Shown: positions 48,571-59,533 of the stretch, piece after piece
Layout: each line of letters begins with the position of its first letter
Numbering within the stretch: position 1 is the stretch's first letter
Assembly: GCA_036426205.1 (NCBI GenBank)
Contig: CM071568.1
Coordinates: 53,183,146 to 53,247,145, forward strand
Source: Ascaphus truei
Taxonomy: Eukaryota > Chordata > Amphibia > Anura > Ascaphidae
Direction of reading: 5' to 3'
DNA length: 64,000 nucleotides
Notes under the pieces: generated by a model
What the model was told of the DNA's origin: nothing
The model's input: only the letters and a program-made list of their open reading frames with translations
The model's database searches: none
Position numbers and translations under genes: made by a program

Positions 48571-48868
48571 AGTAGTGTAGAATAAGGTAGCAGCGCACAG
48601 CCAAAGGGAGTCAGGGTCAGAGGTAATAATACAAAATTATTTATTACAAAAACATGACTAAAATGGAGGTACAGGGACCCTCCAATGCGTTTCGTATCAA
48701 CAGTTTATTTTATGCCTTGATAAAGTACCCTGCTGGTACGGAACGCGTTGTAGGGTCCCTGTGCCTCCTTTTTAGTCATGTTTTTTTAATAAATAATGTT
48801 TTATTATTACCTCTGACCCTGACTCCCTTTGGCTGAGGGCTGCGACCTTTTTCTACACTACTTAAATT
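48571..48868. repeat. Inverted repeat with about 125-bp arms and hammerhead-like centre
   Basis: Left arm 48571-48696 ('gccaaagggagtcagggtca', 'gaggtaataat', 'aacatgactaaaa', 'ggacc') is the reverse complement of right arm 48741-48868 ('tgaccctgactccctttggc', 'attattacctc'). The centre, 48716-48757, reads TTGATAAAGTACC - loop - GGTACGGAACGCGTTG. The left arm keeps TTGATA directly joined to CGAAACGC, as if stem II had been deleted. Confidence 0.88.
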
Positions 48869-50113
48869 CTCCACATGTTAATTCTCACTAGGAGTGCAGG
48901 ACTAGTGGACCTGACCGCACTGGGATTAGTATTAGGAAACGATAACTGTATGGAAGCCTTACCTGACTGAATACATGCACTACAATTATTTTTGCGAAAA
49001 AGCCCAACTACGAAATAATTTCAGGGCAATTGCTTCCAATACAAGTATATTCCATATGGGACCTTTTCTCAGTAGTTTGAAGGCCATATATTAGTCACAC
49101 TAAAACCATTATCATGGAGAGGAGCTAGACCTTATAATGAAGGAGGGGCACCTCTGCTACATATGCAGTAGGTATTAGAGTTTCAGGTAGATAGCATGTA
49201 GCTGTGTTATAGTATCTGCCCCAACTGTTACAATATTTCAGGTGGAGCAAGTCCCTGCCATGATGTTGTTATTAGATTAGTGTATTTATTGTGTAGCAAA
49301 TCCCTGAAGCAACGATAGATACATTGGCGGATTTAATATGGAAAAATATCACATAGCCTCTTATTAACATTTATAGTACTTGCAAAATTGTACAGCCATG
49401 AGATAATTACCATCTTAAGGGCATTATTCGACAGTCAGACAATAAATGCATCCTTCAAAACACCAACAACATAATAGAAAAACGTTATATCATAAAACAG
49501 AACTGGTTATAAATTACATTCAGAACCTTAGATTTTGTGAGGCTTGGTTCAGAGGTTGTGCTGTACTAATGGTTACAATTGTACAATTGTACAAAGTGTA
49601 ATATCTCCCTGACAAACTTGCTTCCCCTTTATTAAAAAATTCTGCAGTCTAACTTTAAAGCAACACTGAGCTGACAGGTCCTTTTATAAAAACAAATCCT
49701 CTGGATTGTCTGCACGTGGATTTAATGTACCATGAGTTGTCAGAACAAACATGGATATTCACACTGAGCACATTCAATATCACATATTTTGATTAGCAAC
49801 CTATAATCAACTAGCTGAAACGTTATATAACAGGTGTGTACACTAATGGTATAATGTTAAAGTTACATCTATCATCAAAAATTAGAAATGCAGTATTCTG
49901 TTTTGCATTTAACACCATTGCAATGTCTTATTTTGTAATGTAAGATTTAGCGTTGTAAATTTAGGCTTGAACAACGGAAGTGTCTAGATAGTTCTGGAAA
50001 GATTACTGTAGATATTCCAAAGTTGCAGTACTTTACATTCAATAAAACTACCATAAAATGTCTAAATTAGGTCTATAATGAAGTTGACCAAATAGGTAAA
50101 ACCCACACATCTA

Positions 50114-50450
50114 AGGCTGAGTCCATGGTAACTGCAGCCGTGCGGAGGCGTGCTGAGGCTGAGGGAAAGCGGGTGCTTTCCCTGGCCTTAGTTCGCTCGC
50201 CGTCGGGGGGCGGGCCAGTGCCGTCACGGAGCTGGTCCACCCTCATTGGGCGAAACGCTCACATGACCGGCCCTGCGCTCTCGTGAGCGCCAAAACAGAA
50301 AAAATTTAAGTGGTACGCCTCCGCACACCTGCGGAAGCGTGCGCGAGCCCCTACTAAAGCTGCTCTCATTGCGGCTGCAGGGGCTCACTGACAAGCGTCA
50401 GCGCGCCTCAGCACGGGTCAGCGTCTAAACGCTGACCATGGACTCAGCCT
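50114..50450. mobile_element. 337-bp AGGCT...AGCCT inverted-repeat element
   Basis: Perfect 16-bp ends aggctgagtccatggt (50114-50129) and its reverse complement (50435-50450). The interior is CpG-rich and also self-complementary in part (gtgcggaggcgtgc facing gcgtgcgcgagc-type text). It is non-coding, 137 bp upstream of the exon at 50588. Confidence 0.85.
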
Positions 50451-50587
50451 AACTCCAAACTAGAAACAGAAAATGTAAAAAGTGTGAATTAAATTGTTAG
50501 CAATGTATTTCTGTCTTGTGGATTGCAACTCAATATATAAAAATGGGTTGTACAATTTTTAACTTGATATAATTAATGTTTTCACAG

Positions 50588-50679
50588 CCACCTTCAAACT
50601 AATTACAGCAAAACCTTTCAAAGGAGTAACGTGGACTTTCTGGAAACTCCAGAACTCGTGACAACTATGCTAGTGCCTG
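50588..50679 (+). CDS. NECAB1: NECAB1 penultimate exon
   Basis: The exon is 92 bp with a gttttcacag acceptor. It completes an Asn codon and encodes HLQTNYSKTFQRSNVDFLE, then TPELVTTMLVP, ending one base into an Ala codon. This is the last helix of the ABM-like domain and is a near-invariant NECAB1 stretch as I recall it. The donor is GTTCGT, the weakest of the set (T at +3, C at +4); no better GT lies nearby that keeps the phase. Confidence 0.94.
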
Positions 50680-51249
50680 GTTCGTACCACTATCATAATT
50701 CCATTAAATGCTTGCTTAATTACCTAATGTGTAATTTGATTTCCTACACTACCAACCCAGCACACTGATTGTATTTGGAATATGAAAGGCCATTTCTGTG
50801 GTCAACGTGAACCTTATTAAAGTAATGGAATTTCCTTATTCCCCAACCTATAGTATACAAAACTAGGACAGAACCTGTTAGTTAACGCTGTATACTGTAC
50901 CATTTGATTTGAGCAGAACTCACTTTGGCTGTAAGTACTATAGGTGTAATGGCCCGTGCAGCTTTCATCTATCCAGCAGTTTCAGACCCACTTCTTTTCT
51001 TAACTTGCTTTCTTTTTGAACACGGATACATCGATTATGTGTCAATTTGCTGCTTTAAAAATAATTAACCAAAAATGGGAAAATGTCTCTTCTTAAAATG
51101 TTTACAAATGTCATATATAGTTTTTTTTAATTATTAATCAACCTGTGAAACAAACACCATGACTTCATTTTGGTTCCTGGTACTGGCCCTTTTGCCACTT
51201 ACAGTAAAATCCTTTGTGTTAACCCTTGACTACCTTCCTCTTGCACAGG

Positions 51250-51450
51250 CCTGCACAACACGCGGGCCGCGGGCCGCATGCACTCACTGTGCGGCCCGCG
51301 GCGGCTTTCTGCTCTCCCCCTCCCTCCCGAGTCCACGCTCCCGCGCCCCCCCGCGAGCCCGCTGTCACTATCCCACGCGAGTCCGCTGTCACCATCCCCC
51401 GCGAGCCCGCTGTCACCCTCCCCCACGAGCCCGCTCTCCCCCTCGCAGGG
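51250..51450. repeat. GC-rich element with 24-bp minisatellite
   Basis: After a palindromic 'gcgggccgcgggccgc' segment, 51350-51447 is four tandem units of about 24 bp (cgcgagcccgctgtcaccct type). The flanks (gcctgcacaacacgcgg...) suggest it is part of a dispersed DNA element. Overlapping Pro/Arg/Ser frames are composition artefacts. Confidence 0.75.
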
Positions 51451-52084
51451 TAGCAGCGCGCTCTAGCATTGAGGCACTTCCTGCCTGCTGCTTGCAAGAG
51501 CGTGCGTGCACTCCTGCCTGCTCTGCCGCCGCCTCCTCCACCACAAACCAAGGTAAGGTAGGGTAGGGAAGGGGGAGGGCATTTGAAGTGCAGGGGGGGG
51601 GCTCATAGTAACATGTGTGATATCCAAATCCAAACAAATAACATACTCTGTCAAAAATCACTTATCCATTCATTCATCTAAAATAGAAAAACCGAAGTTA
51701 AGACTATTCATAATGAAAAAAAGAATATATATATATATATATATTCTTTGTTATAAAAAAGAATAGGATAACGATTTAAGACAGGATGACAGACAAACCC
51801 AGCAACAAATTCGAACAAAAAGCCAATATAATGGCTAAAGAACATGAACATATATTTTAAGTTCTTATTGTCTAAAAAATAAACATCTTAATATCTATAT
51901 AATTAATGTCCATATATTTAACAGAAAAAAATGTTCCGAACCATAAAAAATTGTATATGTAGAGACAAATGTATTTCCCATGTGGTGGGGAAAAAAAAGG
52001 GATCATGTATTTTTATAAAATTAAGACAGGAGAGGACCTAGGTCCCAATCTGAATTGAGACCAAATGGGATATATATATATGTA

Positions 52085-53808
52085 TGTAGCCCCGGTCTTA
52101 TTTTGCCCTCCTTGTCCCCCCTCTGCAAGTGCCGAGCGGTCGCGGGTGCCGCCAGAGGCAGCGATGGACCCGCCGGCACTTCACGAGGGTGGGGGCCAGT
52201 GCAGGGAGCGCTCGGCGTCCCTGGAGCTCCGGCGGCGTACCCGGCTAGCGGGGGCCGCCATGAAGTGTTGAGCGAGCGTACGCGGGATCGCGCATGCGCA
52301 GGAGGTACCCTGGAGCTAGGGAGAAGTCGCGCGAGGGTAGGGAAGCAGAGGGAAAGGTTGCGGCGGCCATTAGGTGTTCGCGCATGCGCAGGGCAAGTGC
52401 GCACGCGGCCCCAATGCCCAGACAGGTCCCACGGGACTACAATTCCCATAGGGCCTAGCGAGGCAGGCACCAGGTGCCTGATAGTGGCCAATGAGGGCCA
52501 AGGATTCCCAGGCAGGGAGAAAGGATACATTTCGCGGGCTTGGAGCACGCAGATCAGTCAGACCCAGGAGCAGCCAAGGGAAGGAGGTAGGGTGCAGGAG
52601 TCAGTGACTTCCTGCACTAGGCCAGCAGTCCCCAAGGCCCAAGATAGCTCTGAGTCGCCCAGTAGAGTAAGTGTTGCCAGGGACAGCTCTAAGGATAGGG
52701 GCTCTGTCACTTACAGGAGTTGGAGCTGGGAGCAGGAAGGGGAGGCAGGGTGTAGGGAGCAAGTGACTCCTACACCAGGTAAGGTAGATCCCCAAGCCCC
52801 AGGCAGGCCCCAATCCCTGTTAGGGTAGTGGGTAGGTACTCAGAGACGGCCCCAAGATAGGGACGCTGCCCTTAGTGAGTGTGTGAGTGCTGTCTTGTCA
52901 GGGTCACGGTTGGCAGTGCTGTGAGGCCTGACAAGAAGGTACAGTATTTGTGCAGCACGTTTGCTGTACGAATCCAGCAGGTTGCAGTGCGTTGCTGCAG
53001 GCGCTGTTAGTATTAGCTAGAGTCAGGACAGGGAAGAGTTAGGGGAGCGGAGCAGGCTATTAACCCCTTAGGTCCCAGATAGGTCCTCACTCCCCAGTTT
53101 GTGGTGCTACAGGGACAGACCCTAGGTTAGGGATCGTGTCACAGTAGCGCTAGTGTTAGATAGGGACACAGCGGACGCTGCGTTTCCTGTGAAGAGGTTC
53201 GGGCTCAAGTCAGGGCTCACAGAGATTATATCCAGGGTGAGATCGCCCTTGGCGGTCCTCGTGCAAAGAACCAGTTTGGGATCAGACGGAATCACCGAGC
53301 GACAGATCCTTTGCAAAGCCGTTGCTTATCCGAGTACTGGAGTGCTCGGCAGGTACTTTACATCCACAAGTGCACCAACAGGCCCTTAGCTTAATAGTGA
53401 CTGCGCAGTCACCCATATCCTCTCTCTGCAAGAGTGCGGGACATTGGGTGGGGATCCTATGGACACTGTGTGGGATCACTCGGTGTTGGGGGAAGCGTTT
53501 GGTGAGACACCTTGGTAATTAGTGTCTCCTCTGTAGAGGGGCACCTGTTATTCTATTGTTGATATATGTGTGTATGTTATCAAGTAAAAGGTATTGGTTA
53601 TCATACACACAGTGTGCTAGTTATTGTATGTTTCTTGCCCAGGGGAATCTCACATCACGGGGATCCTGGGTAAGTGGAGACGCTGCGCTAAGGAAATGTG
53701 TAAGTGTTACCCCAGGCTCCCAGCTAGCGGAGGCTCAGATCTCCTGGAGCCGCAGGTGTTGTACAGTGACCAGTAGTTCCTTTGGGAGGGTTCAGAAAAA
53801 GGGCTACA
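52085..53808 (+). mobile_element. Solo LTR, copy 2 (long variant)
   Basis: Starts TGTAGCCC and ends GGGCTACA. It shares ordered blocks with 55129-56719 (gaggtagggtgcaggagtca, tgcactaggccagc, gtgttgccaggga, ggacacagcggacgctgcg, gtgctcggcaggta, gtgcaccaacaggcccttag, gactgcgcagtcaccca). It is longer because a segment near 52570-52810 is internally duplicated in diverged form. The immediate flanks are tgta and taca, not an identical target duplication. Two NRF1-like sites (52290-52300, 52380-52390) and a ZNF143-like site (52436-52450) are present. Long frames on both strands within it (up to 257 codons) reflect GC-rich composition. Confidence 0.75.
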
Positions 53809-55128
53809 TACAGTACTGTGCACTTTCTGCTAATGGTGAAGAAGTATTTGTATATTCTTTGCTATTAGCAGAAATGTGTATGTTGTATTGTATGTTTGTA
53901 TTTTTTACATGTTCGGGCCCCTGAATCAAGGCAGGTAATTTGGATTAGCAATGAATGTTCCATGCCACATACAGAGGCGTAGCACCCATATAAGCAAATA
54001 GGCGCAGACGCATCATTTCAGGAGTGCTTCATGTTACACTGCATACGGTAAGTGTGTCTGTATGACAATATGGTGTTGGCATTAGGGTGTCAGCAGCTAC
54101 AAATGACAGTGGACACCATTGGAATGTATGCTTACAAAATATTTGTCTTCTCTGGATTCTTTGACATACTGTACTTACCATGTTATGGATTACCAACCAA
54201 TGAATGTTCCATACTGATGAAACATCAGAACATTCATACAGTATGTGTGTAGAAGCCATGTTTACTTCTAAATCCTAGAACGGTGGTGAACCCTAAGCAG
54301 AAGTTTGAGAACCACTTCTCTAGTTGGCTCAAATATAAAGACTACATAATATAATTAGCAGCAATTTAATCTCCAAGATGTCCCTCATCACAACTGAGTG
54401 CCAAAGACACGCACAAGCTCTCCTCATAATAATTGAACTCAGCATTAAACTATGTGCCCCGTGTGATGTCATGGGGGTGGAGCTAGCAGAGAAGAAATGA
54501 GAAACCACAGCGTTCCTAGATACATTTGATATATTGAATATAATGTCAGCTTGAATAATAGTCTCTTATATCAGGGGTGCACAAACTTTTCACTCTGCAC
54601 CCCCCTGCCTGCTCTCCCCCCCCCTGATCACGCCCCCCCCCCTTGCCTGTTCACCGGCGTCTTCTGATGTCACTATGTCATGTGACCCCGCGGCATCATT
54701 TGACACCGCATTGCCATGATGACACGTCGGCAGAAGCGAGTTAAGGGAACTTACAGAGACCTTGCGTGCGTTCCTCCAGCAGTTCATTGAAATGCTTTGG
54801 GGAAGAGCGCGGGGCCTCTGTAAGCATCGCACCCCCCCCCAGAAAATTTGGCACTCCCCAGTTTGCGCTCCCCTTTCTTAGATAATTCTAAGACCCTCCT
54901 AAGTCCTAGAGAGATTCTCAATGCTAATTTAAAAACAAATGAATTAGAAACAATTGACTGAAACTCTAGAGCTATAGCAACCATAATCACTACGCTCTTT
55001 CCTACTCCTACCTAATTTTTTATTGAGTTGTGATAAATGTATACCACTGTAATTGTAAATATTTGAGATATTACTTATCAAAAGTAATATTTTAATTTAT
55101 CTCTATTTGAGATATCCACATTAACCAC

Positions 55129-56719
55129 TGTAGCCAGGTCTCCCCGGAGTGCCAGCAACCACCTCACCTCTCTGCCGCCGAGTCCAATGGCGCCCCGTCG
55201 GGCGCTACGGGAGGTGAGGGCGGTCAGGTCCCGGCTCGGGGGTTGCCGGGGACGTGTGCGGCCGGTTGCCAAGGCCGCACGCGCATCACGGGGATCCCGG
55301 CGCTCTCGGAGCCGGGCAGTGAGTGCGCCGCCATTGGCCTTTAGCTCGCGCATGCGCAGTAGTCGCGCATGCGCAGGAAGAGCCCCAGAGTCAGGAAAGA
55401 GTTGCACGAGAGTAGGGACAGTGAGAGGGAGGTTGCGGCGGCCATTAGGGGTTAGTGCAAGCGCAGGGAAGACGCGCACGCGGCCCCAATGTAAGTACAG
55501 CCTCCACGGGACTACAACTCCCATGAGGCTTAGGGCCAAGCACACCAGGTGTTTCATAGGAGCCAATAGGGCTGCAGGATCTCTAGGAGGCAAGAGGGTA
55601 CATTTTCGCGGGCTTGCAGTTGCGTGGGCAGTCAGAGTGAGGAGCAGCCCAGGGAAGGAGGTAGGGTGCAGGAGTCAGGGACTCCCTGCACTAGGCCAGC
55701 GGCCCTAAGGTCCAAGTTAGCCCTGATTCCCCACCAGGTTAGTGAGTGTTGCCAGGGATAGCCTCAGGTTAGGGACACTGTCACTTGCTGTAGTTAGAGC
55801 TGGGGAATAGAAAGGGACGAGTGGGCTGAGTGTTAGCCTGCAGAGCGTAGTGTGAGGCAGCTGGGGGGTTCATAGCGGTAACCAATCCGGGGAGCCATGG
55901 CCCAGGGCCCGTGTTATGAGTAGGGTGGGTGCAGGGACCTACCTGCATAGGATAGGCACCCCGCAGGCCCTAGGAGTTTTCCTTAAGCCACCTAAGGTTG
56001 CTGTGCTATAGGGACGGCCTATAGTACAGTGTGTGTCATGTTGTTATAGTGTTAGGTAGGGACTCAGCGGACGCTGCGGTTCCAGTTAAGGAGTTCGGGC
56101 CCAAGTCGGGGCCACAGAGAATAGGTTGGAATCAAGGTTGGGATCAGACGGATTCATCGCACGCCTGACCCTTTGTGAAGTGTTGCTGACCCGAGCACCG
56201 GAGTGCTCGGCAGGTATCATACAGTCATAAGTGCACCAACGGGCCCTTAGTGTAATTGTGACTGCGCAGTCACCCATTGCTTCTCTCTACAAGAGTGTGG
56301 GACATTGGGTGGGACTCTATGGACACTGGGTGGGATCACCTGGCGTTGGGAAAGCGTCCTGTGCGACGCAGTGGTAAGTGTCTCCTCTAGAGAGGGACAC
56401 CGGTTATGTTGGTATTGTCATGATATGTGTTATCTCATGTTCTTAAGTAAATAGTATTAGTTATTATATATCTGTGTGTGAGTATTGATTATTGTGATTG
56501 TCCTGCGAGGAACCACTCCCCCTCTGGTGGGAGCCATCGCAGGTGGAGGCGCTGCATCGTTGTAAGTGAGTACCCCTAGTATAATTGCCCCAGGTTCCCC
56601 GTGGCGGAAGCTCAGCCCTCCTGTGAGCCAACAGGTAACGCACCACACCCCGAGTAACACTGTATGTTCCTTGCACCCCCACACTGTATCTGCGATTGGG
56701 GGGGGGGGGACCCGTTACA
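55129..56719 (+). mobile_element. Solo LTR, copy 3
   Basis: Starts TGTAGCC, ends GTTACA, and is flanked by the direct repeat ccac (55125-55128 and 56720-56723). Block order is the same as in the other two copies. Two NRF1-like sites (55348-55358, 55365-55375) and a ZNF143-like site (55511-55526) occupy the same place as in copy 2. The last 80 bases, including a run of G, differ from the other copies. With copy 2 it does not form one provirus: only 1.3 kb of unrelated sequence lies between, and this copy has its own target duplication. Confidence 0.78.
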
Positions 56720-57107
56720 CCACATTAATATAACTTTAATTTTGTCTATACATAGAATACCTGCGTGCACACAGCTAGACGTGTATATTTTTCTGCCCTC
56801 CTTGATATTCACACCTTATTATACCCTTAGTGGAGCACCATTCTATGTCTACACTGAGATATCTTTGAGCAGTTACCCTTCTAGTACTTGTATTTTGCTT
56901 TATAAGAATCATCAGCCACTGTTGCTAATACAAAAACTGAGGAATGTCCCCTCACAACCAGCACCGTGGCTAATATGTTTACTACATACAGTGCAATGCA
57001 TCTCTGAATTGCTGGGAGGTAATCTCTGGGTAAAAGAATCATGACCAGTTCCTCAACTCCTCAAACAAAGCTTATACACAGACGCAATATCTTCATTGAA
57101 TTACAGA

Positions 57108-57242
57108 TGTATCTGTAGTTATTGCACCCATTATGCAATCTAATGCGCCGCCATTGAAATAAATAGTGCTGCCAATATCAACATTGCACAATTTTGCAAA
57201 CTAATTACGTGATCGTAATTAGGTGCAGTAACATCTGCTACA
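57108..57242. mobile_element. MITE-like inverted-repeat element
   Basis: The right end ggtgcagtaacatctgctaca (in two parts, 57222-57242) pairs with the left end at 57108-57128 at 16 of 21 positions. It resembles the element at 44734-44904 (agcagacgttattgca). It sits 245 bp upstream of the last NECAB1 exon. Confidence 0.55.
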
Positions 57243-57487
57243 TATGTAGATGGATATTCTTTCGAGTATGCTCAAACTGACTATTGCATTGTCATTAAGA
57301 AAATATTCAAAGAGGCAACTGTCTGGATAGATGAGGCTAATCTGGATTGACCAAACATCTATGACTTTTCTGTGGCATGCATTGTCCCATATTGTTTTCC
57401 TCTTAAATATAACTCACTTTATGATAATACTATTTATAATTTATGTAGGTTTCATTTTTCATTCAGCAATTTTTCCTTCTTTTTCAG

Positions 57488-57516
57488 CATCATGGTGGGT
57501 ACTCAACAACAACTAA
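57488..57516 (+). CDS. NECAB1: NECAB1 terminal coding exon
   Basis: The acceptor is tccttctttttcag. The exon completes an Ala codon and encodes SWWVLNNN followed by TAA at 57514-57516. The SWW.LNN C-terminus is the recalled end of NECAB1 and confirms both gene identity and orientation. It is only 29 coding bases; it is placed by phase and by the strong polypyrimidine tract. Confidence 0.93.
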
Positions 57517-58110
57517 GAGATTCATCTCCAAATCTACTGTGGTCATAAATTTTTCACATCGTATACATAAGCACATTTGTATTATGTACCTTTGCGTATC
57601 GGTTGAACATAAAACATGGCCTGCACAATGTCGTTTTGATATCTATATCACAAGTTAACCAAATGAAGTGTTATTTATTACATGTTCCAGTCGTTGTGCC
57701 AATTTGTGTAATATTTCTTTTTTGAGCATTTTGTAAGCCTAATTTTTGGGATAACTTTGAGCAATTCTTACTTTACGGCTTTATTGTAAAGATTTTGGTG
57801 GTTTATTCCTAAACAAATGCAGCAATACTGGTATAGGTATATAAAAACACAATTGGATGTTTTTTATATTTATTATTATAATTATTGTTTTGCCGTGGGT
57901 GAAGAACCTTTTGATGATATACAGGCAAAGGGCCAAAAATTGGCAAACTTCACATTGTAGTTTTAGACATTAGTTGTACTTTATCTTATATCTGAATGGA
58001 TTAAATTGTAAATCAAATGATCTTACATGAGTTATTCTGATCACAGGATGCATTAGTGTACCAGTAAATTATTTTGTCAACCTTTGTTTAATAAAGAGTT
58101 TCTCTGCTTT
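57517..58110 (+). other. NECAB1: Predicted NECAB1 3' untranslated region
   Basis: AT-rich sequence following the stop codon without recognisable repeats. The first well-placed poly(A) signal is at 58090-58095, giving a 3' UTR of roughly 0.6 kb. Further AATAAA hexamers at 58146 and 58194 could give longer forms. Confidence 0.6.
58090..58095 (+). promoter_or_regulatory. NECAB1: Poly(A) signal AATAAA
   Basis: Canonical hexamer with T/G-rich sequence downstream (gagtttctctgctttg, then ttattgatgtgtg). It is the best candidate for NECAB1 transcript ends. Confidence 0.6.
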
Positions 58111-59533
58111 GATTCATACTATTATTGATGTGTGTTATGAATTAAAATAAATTTCCTACTATTTGTATATCCTGCTTTTGAGATTTCACATGGAATAAAA
58201 GGTTTATAAAAGGAAGGCTGGGAACAAGACACTCATTTAAAATTTTGATTATAAGACGGATCTTCGTTTTTCATGCAATCAGCTCTATTCACCCAAATGA
58301 AGATTATGTTGGATAACACCGCATGTTCTTCTCAACTGAAATAAAGAACATATGTCTACCCTCTTATTTTGTAATAAGAAAATGATTTAGTATCCCTGTA
58401 AATAAAAAAATGAATTGTTGACTATGTACAGATGCAGCGGCCGTTATTGGAATATTTCACGCATTGTATACCTCGGAATACCTATGTCATGGCGCGTGAT
58501 TTCTTCCAACCGTACAGCCTTAAGACGCGTGTTGACTCGTGTTTTTATCAAGTGCAAAAAATGGCATTTTAGCGTTTTCTGCAATACGTTGAGAAACTCA
58601 AGTGGGCGATCGCGAGTTGTTGTCTTAAAAATCTAATAGCAATTACAGTAAACCTGTCTTTTATTGCCGTACAGTACTTAAAGTGTGTGTGTACTGTAAT
58701 TGTAATTTTAATATTAATATTACGAGTTCATACTGTATAGTGTACTTGGGAAATAAGTCCTTTCTGAGGCTCTTTAGCCATACACAAATCCTCTAACTGT
58801 AGAAGATTAAAAATATGAGCAAACATAACAAAAGTATTTTTTACGAATTAAGTGTTGTATTTGTACAGGATAATAAAGGGAAAAGGAGTAATACAAAAAT
58901 ACAACGTTGTTTCTTCTTTCGAAAGTAAAATATTTTTTCCGCGCATGTGTGTATGTCTAATTGGAACCTTGTTGAAACGCATATGTTTGTCATCACATTT
59001 ATGCGCATGCGTGTATGTCTTTGAACTACAGGTACAGGTATAATCCTGCACACCCGGATGAGAATGATACTGTACTGTAAGTCCTTCTTGGGGATTTGGC
59101 GAGAATGACTTCACATTCAATGTGAATTTCCAGTGTGAAAAAAAAAGAGACATCCCTTTTTTTTTCTCGACATTGGTTTATTGAAGGACTGATTTTAATA
59201 ACCATAATGTGAAGCATGTTTTTGATACTTTAGCAAGTTTTGCCATTCTTTCAATCACTTGCTTTTTAATTCTACTGTAATGTATACTGTACGAGGTGGC
59301 ATACTGTCATTTGTATTTGGTGGTGGGTGGGTAAAAATTATTCTGATGAACAACTGATTCTGATGAACTGTTCAAAAGATTTCTTTGAACTAATAATCCT
59401 GCACACACACACGGACTGGCAAAGCTATAGTAGTAGCACCTCCCCTACCCTCCCCCCGCCCCAACACACACACAAAGCCTAACAAAGTAAAGCAAATTCA
59501 ACTGCTTATTGACACCTCCCCCAGAGCCATTCA

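Larger units (their letters stand above)
47609..50587 (+). other. NECAB1: NECAB1 intron, 3.0 kb
   Basis: Contains the inverted repeat at 48571-48868 and the AGGCT...AGCCT element at 50114-50450. 47609-48570 and 48870-50110 are AT-rich and I see nothing else in them. Confidence 0.85.
50680..57487 (+). other. NECAB1: NECAB1 last intron, 6.8 kb
   Basis: Holds a GC-rich dispersed element (51230-51610), two solo LTRs (52085-53808, 55129-56719) and a MITE-like element (57108-57242). 54570-54880 is a C-rich dispersed element starting 'caggggtgcacaaacttt'. 51620-52080 is AT-rich, and 53810-54560 and 54880-55120 show nothing recognisable. Confidence 0.85.

Noticed and set aside
51159..51566. 135-codon frame with a signal-peptide-like start (MTSFWFLVLALLPL)
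   Set aside because: The hydrophobic start is followed by minisatellite translation (Pro/Arg/Ser) inside a GC-rich dispersed element; no conserved domain and no supporting exon structure.
52085..56719. A single provirus bounded by the LTRs at 52 and 55 kb
   Set aside because: Only 1.3 kb of unrelated sequence lies between them, no retroviral coding is present, and the second copy has its own target duplication.
59026..59217. Exons of the gene expected downstream of NECAB1 in other vertebrates
   Set aside because: I found no conserved coding stretch with splice signals between 58.2 and 64 kb other than the forkhead-like frame, so no neighbour gene can be claimed.
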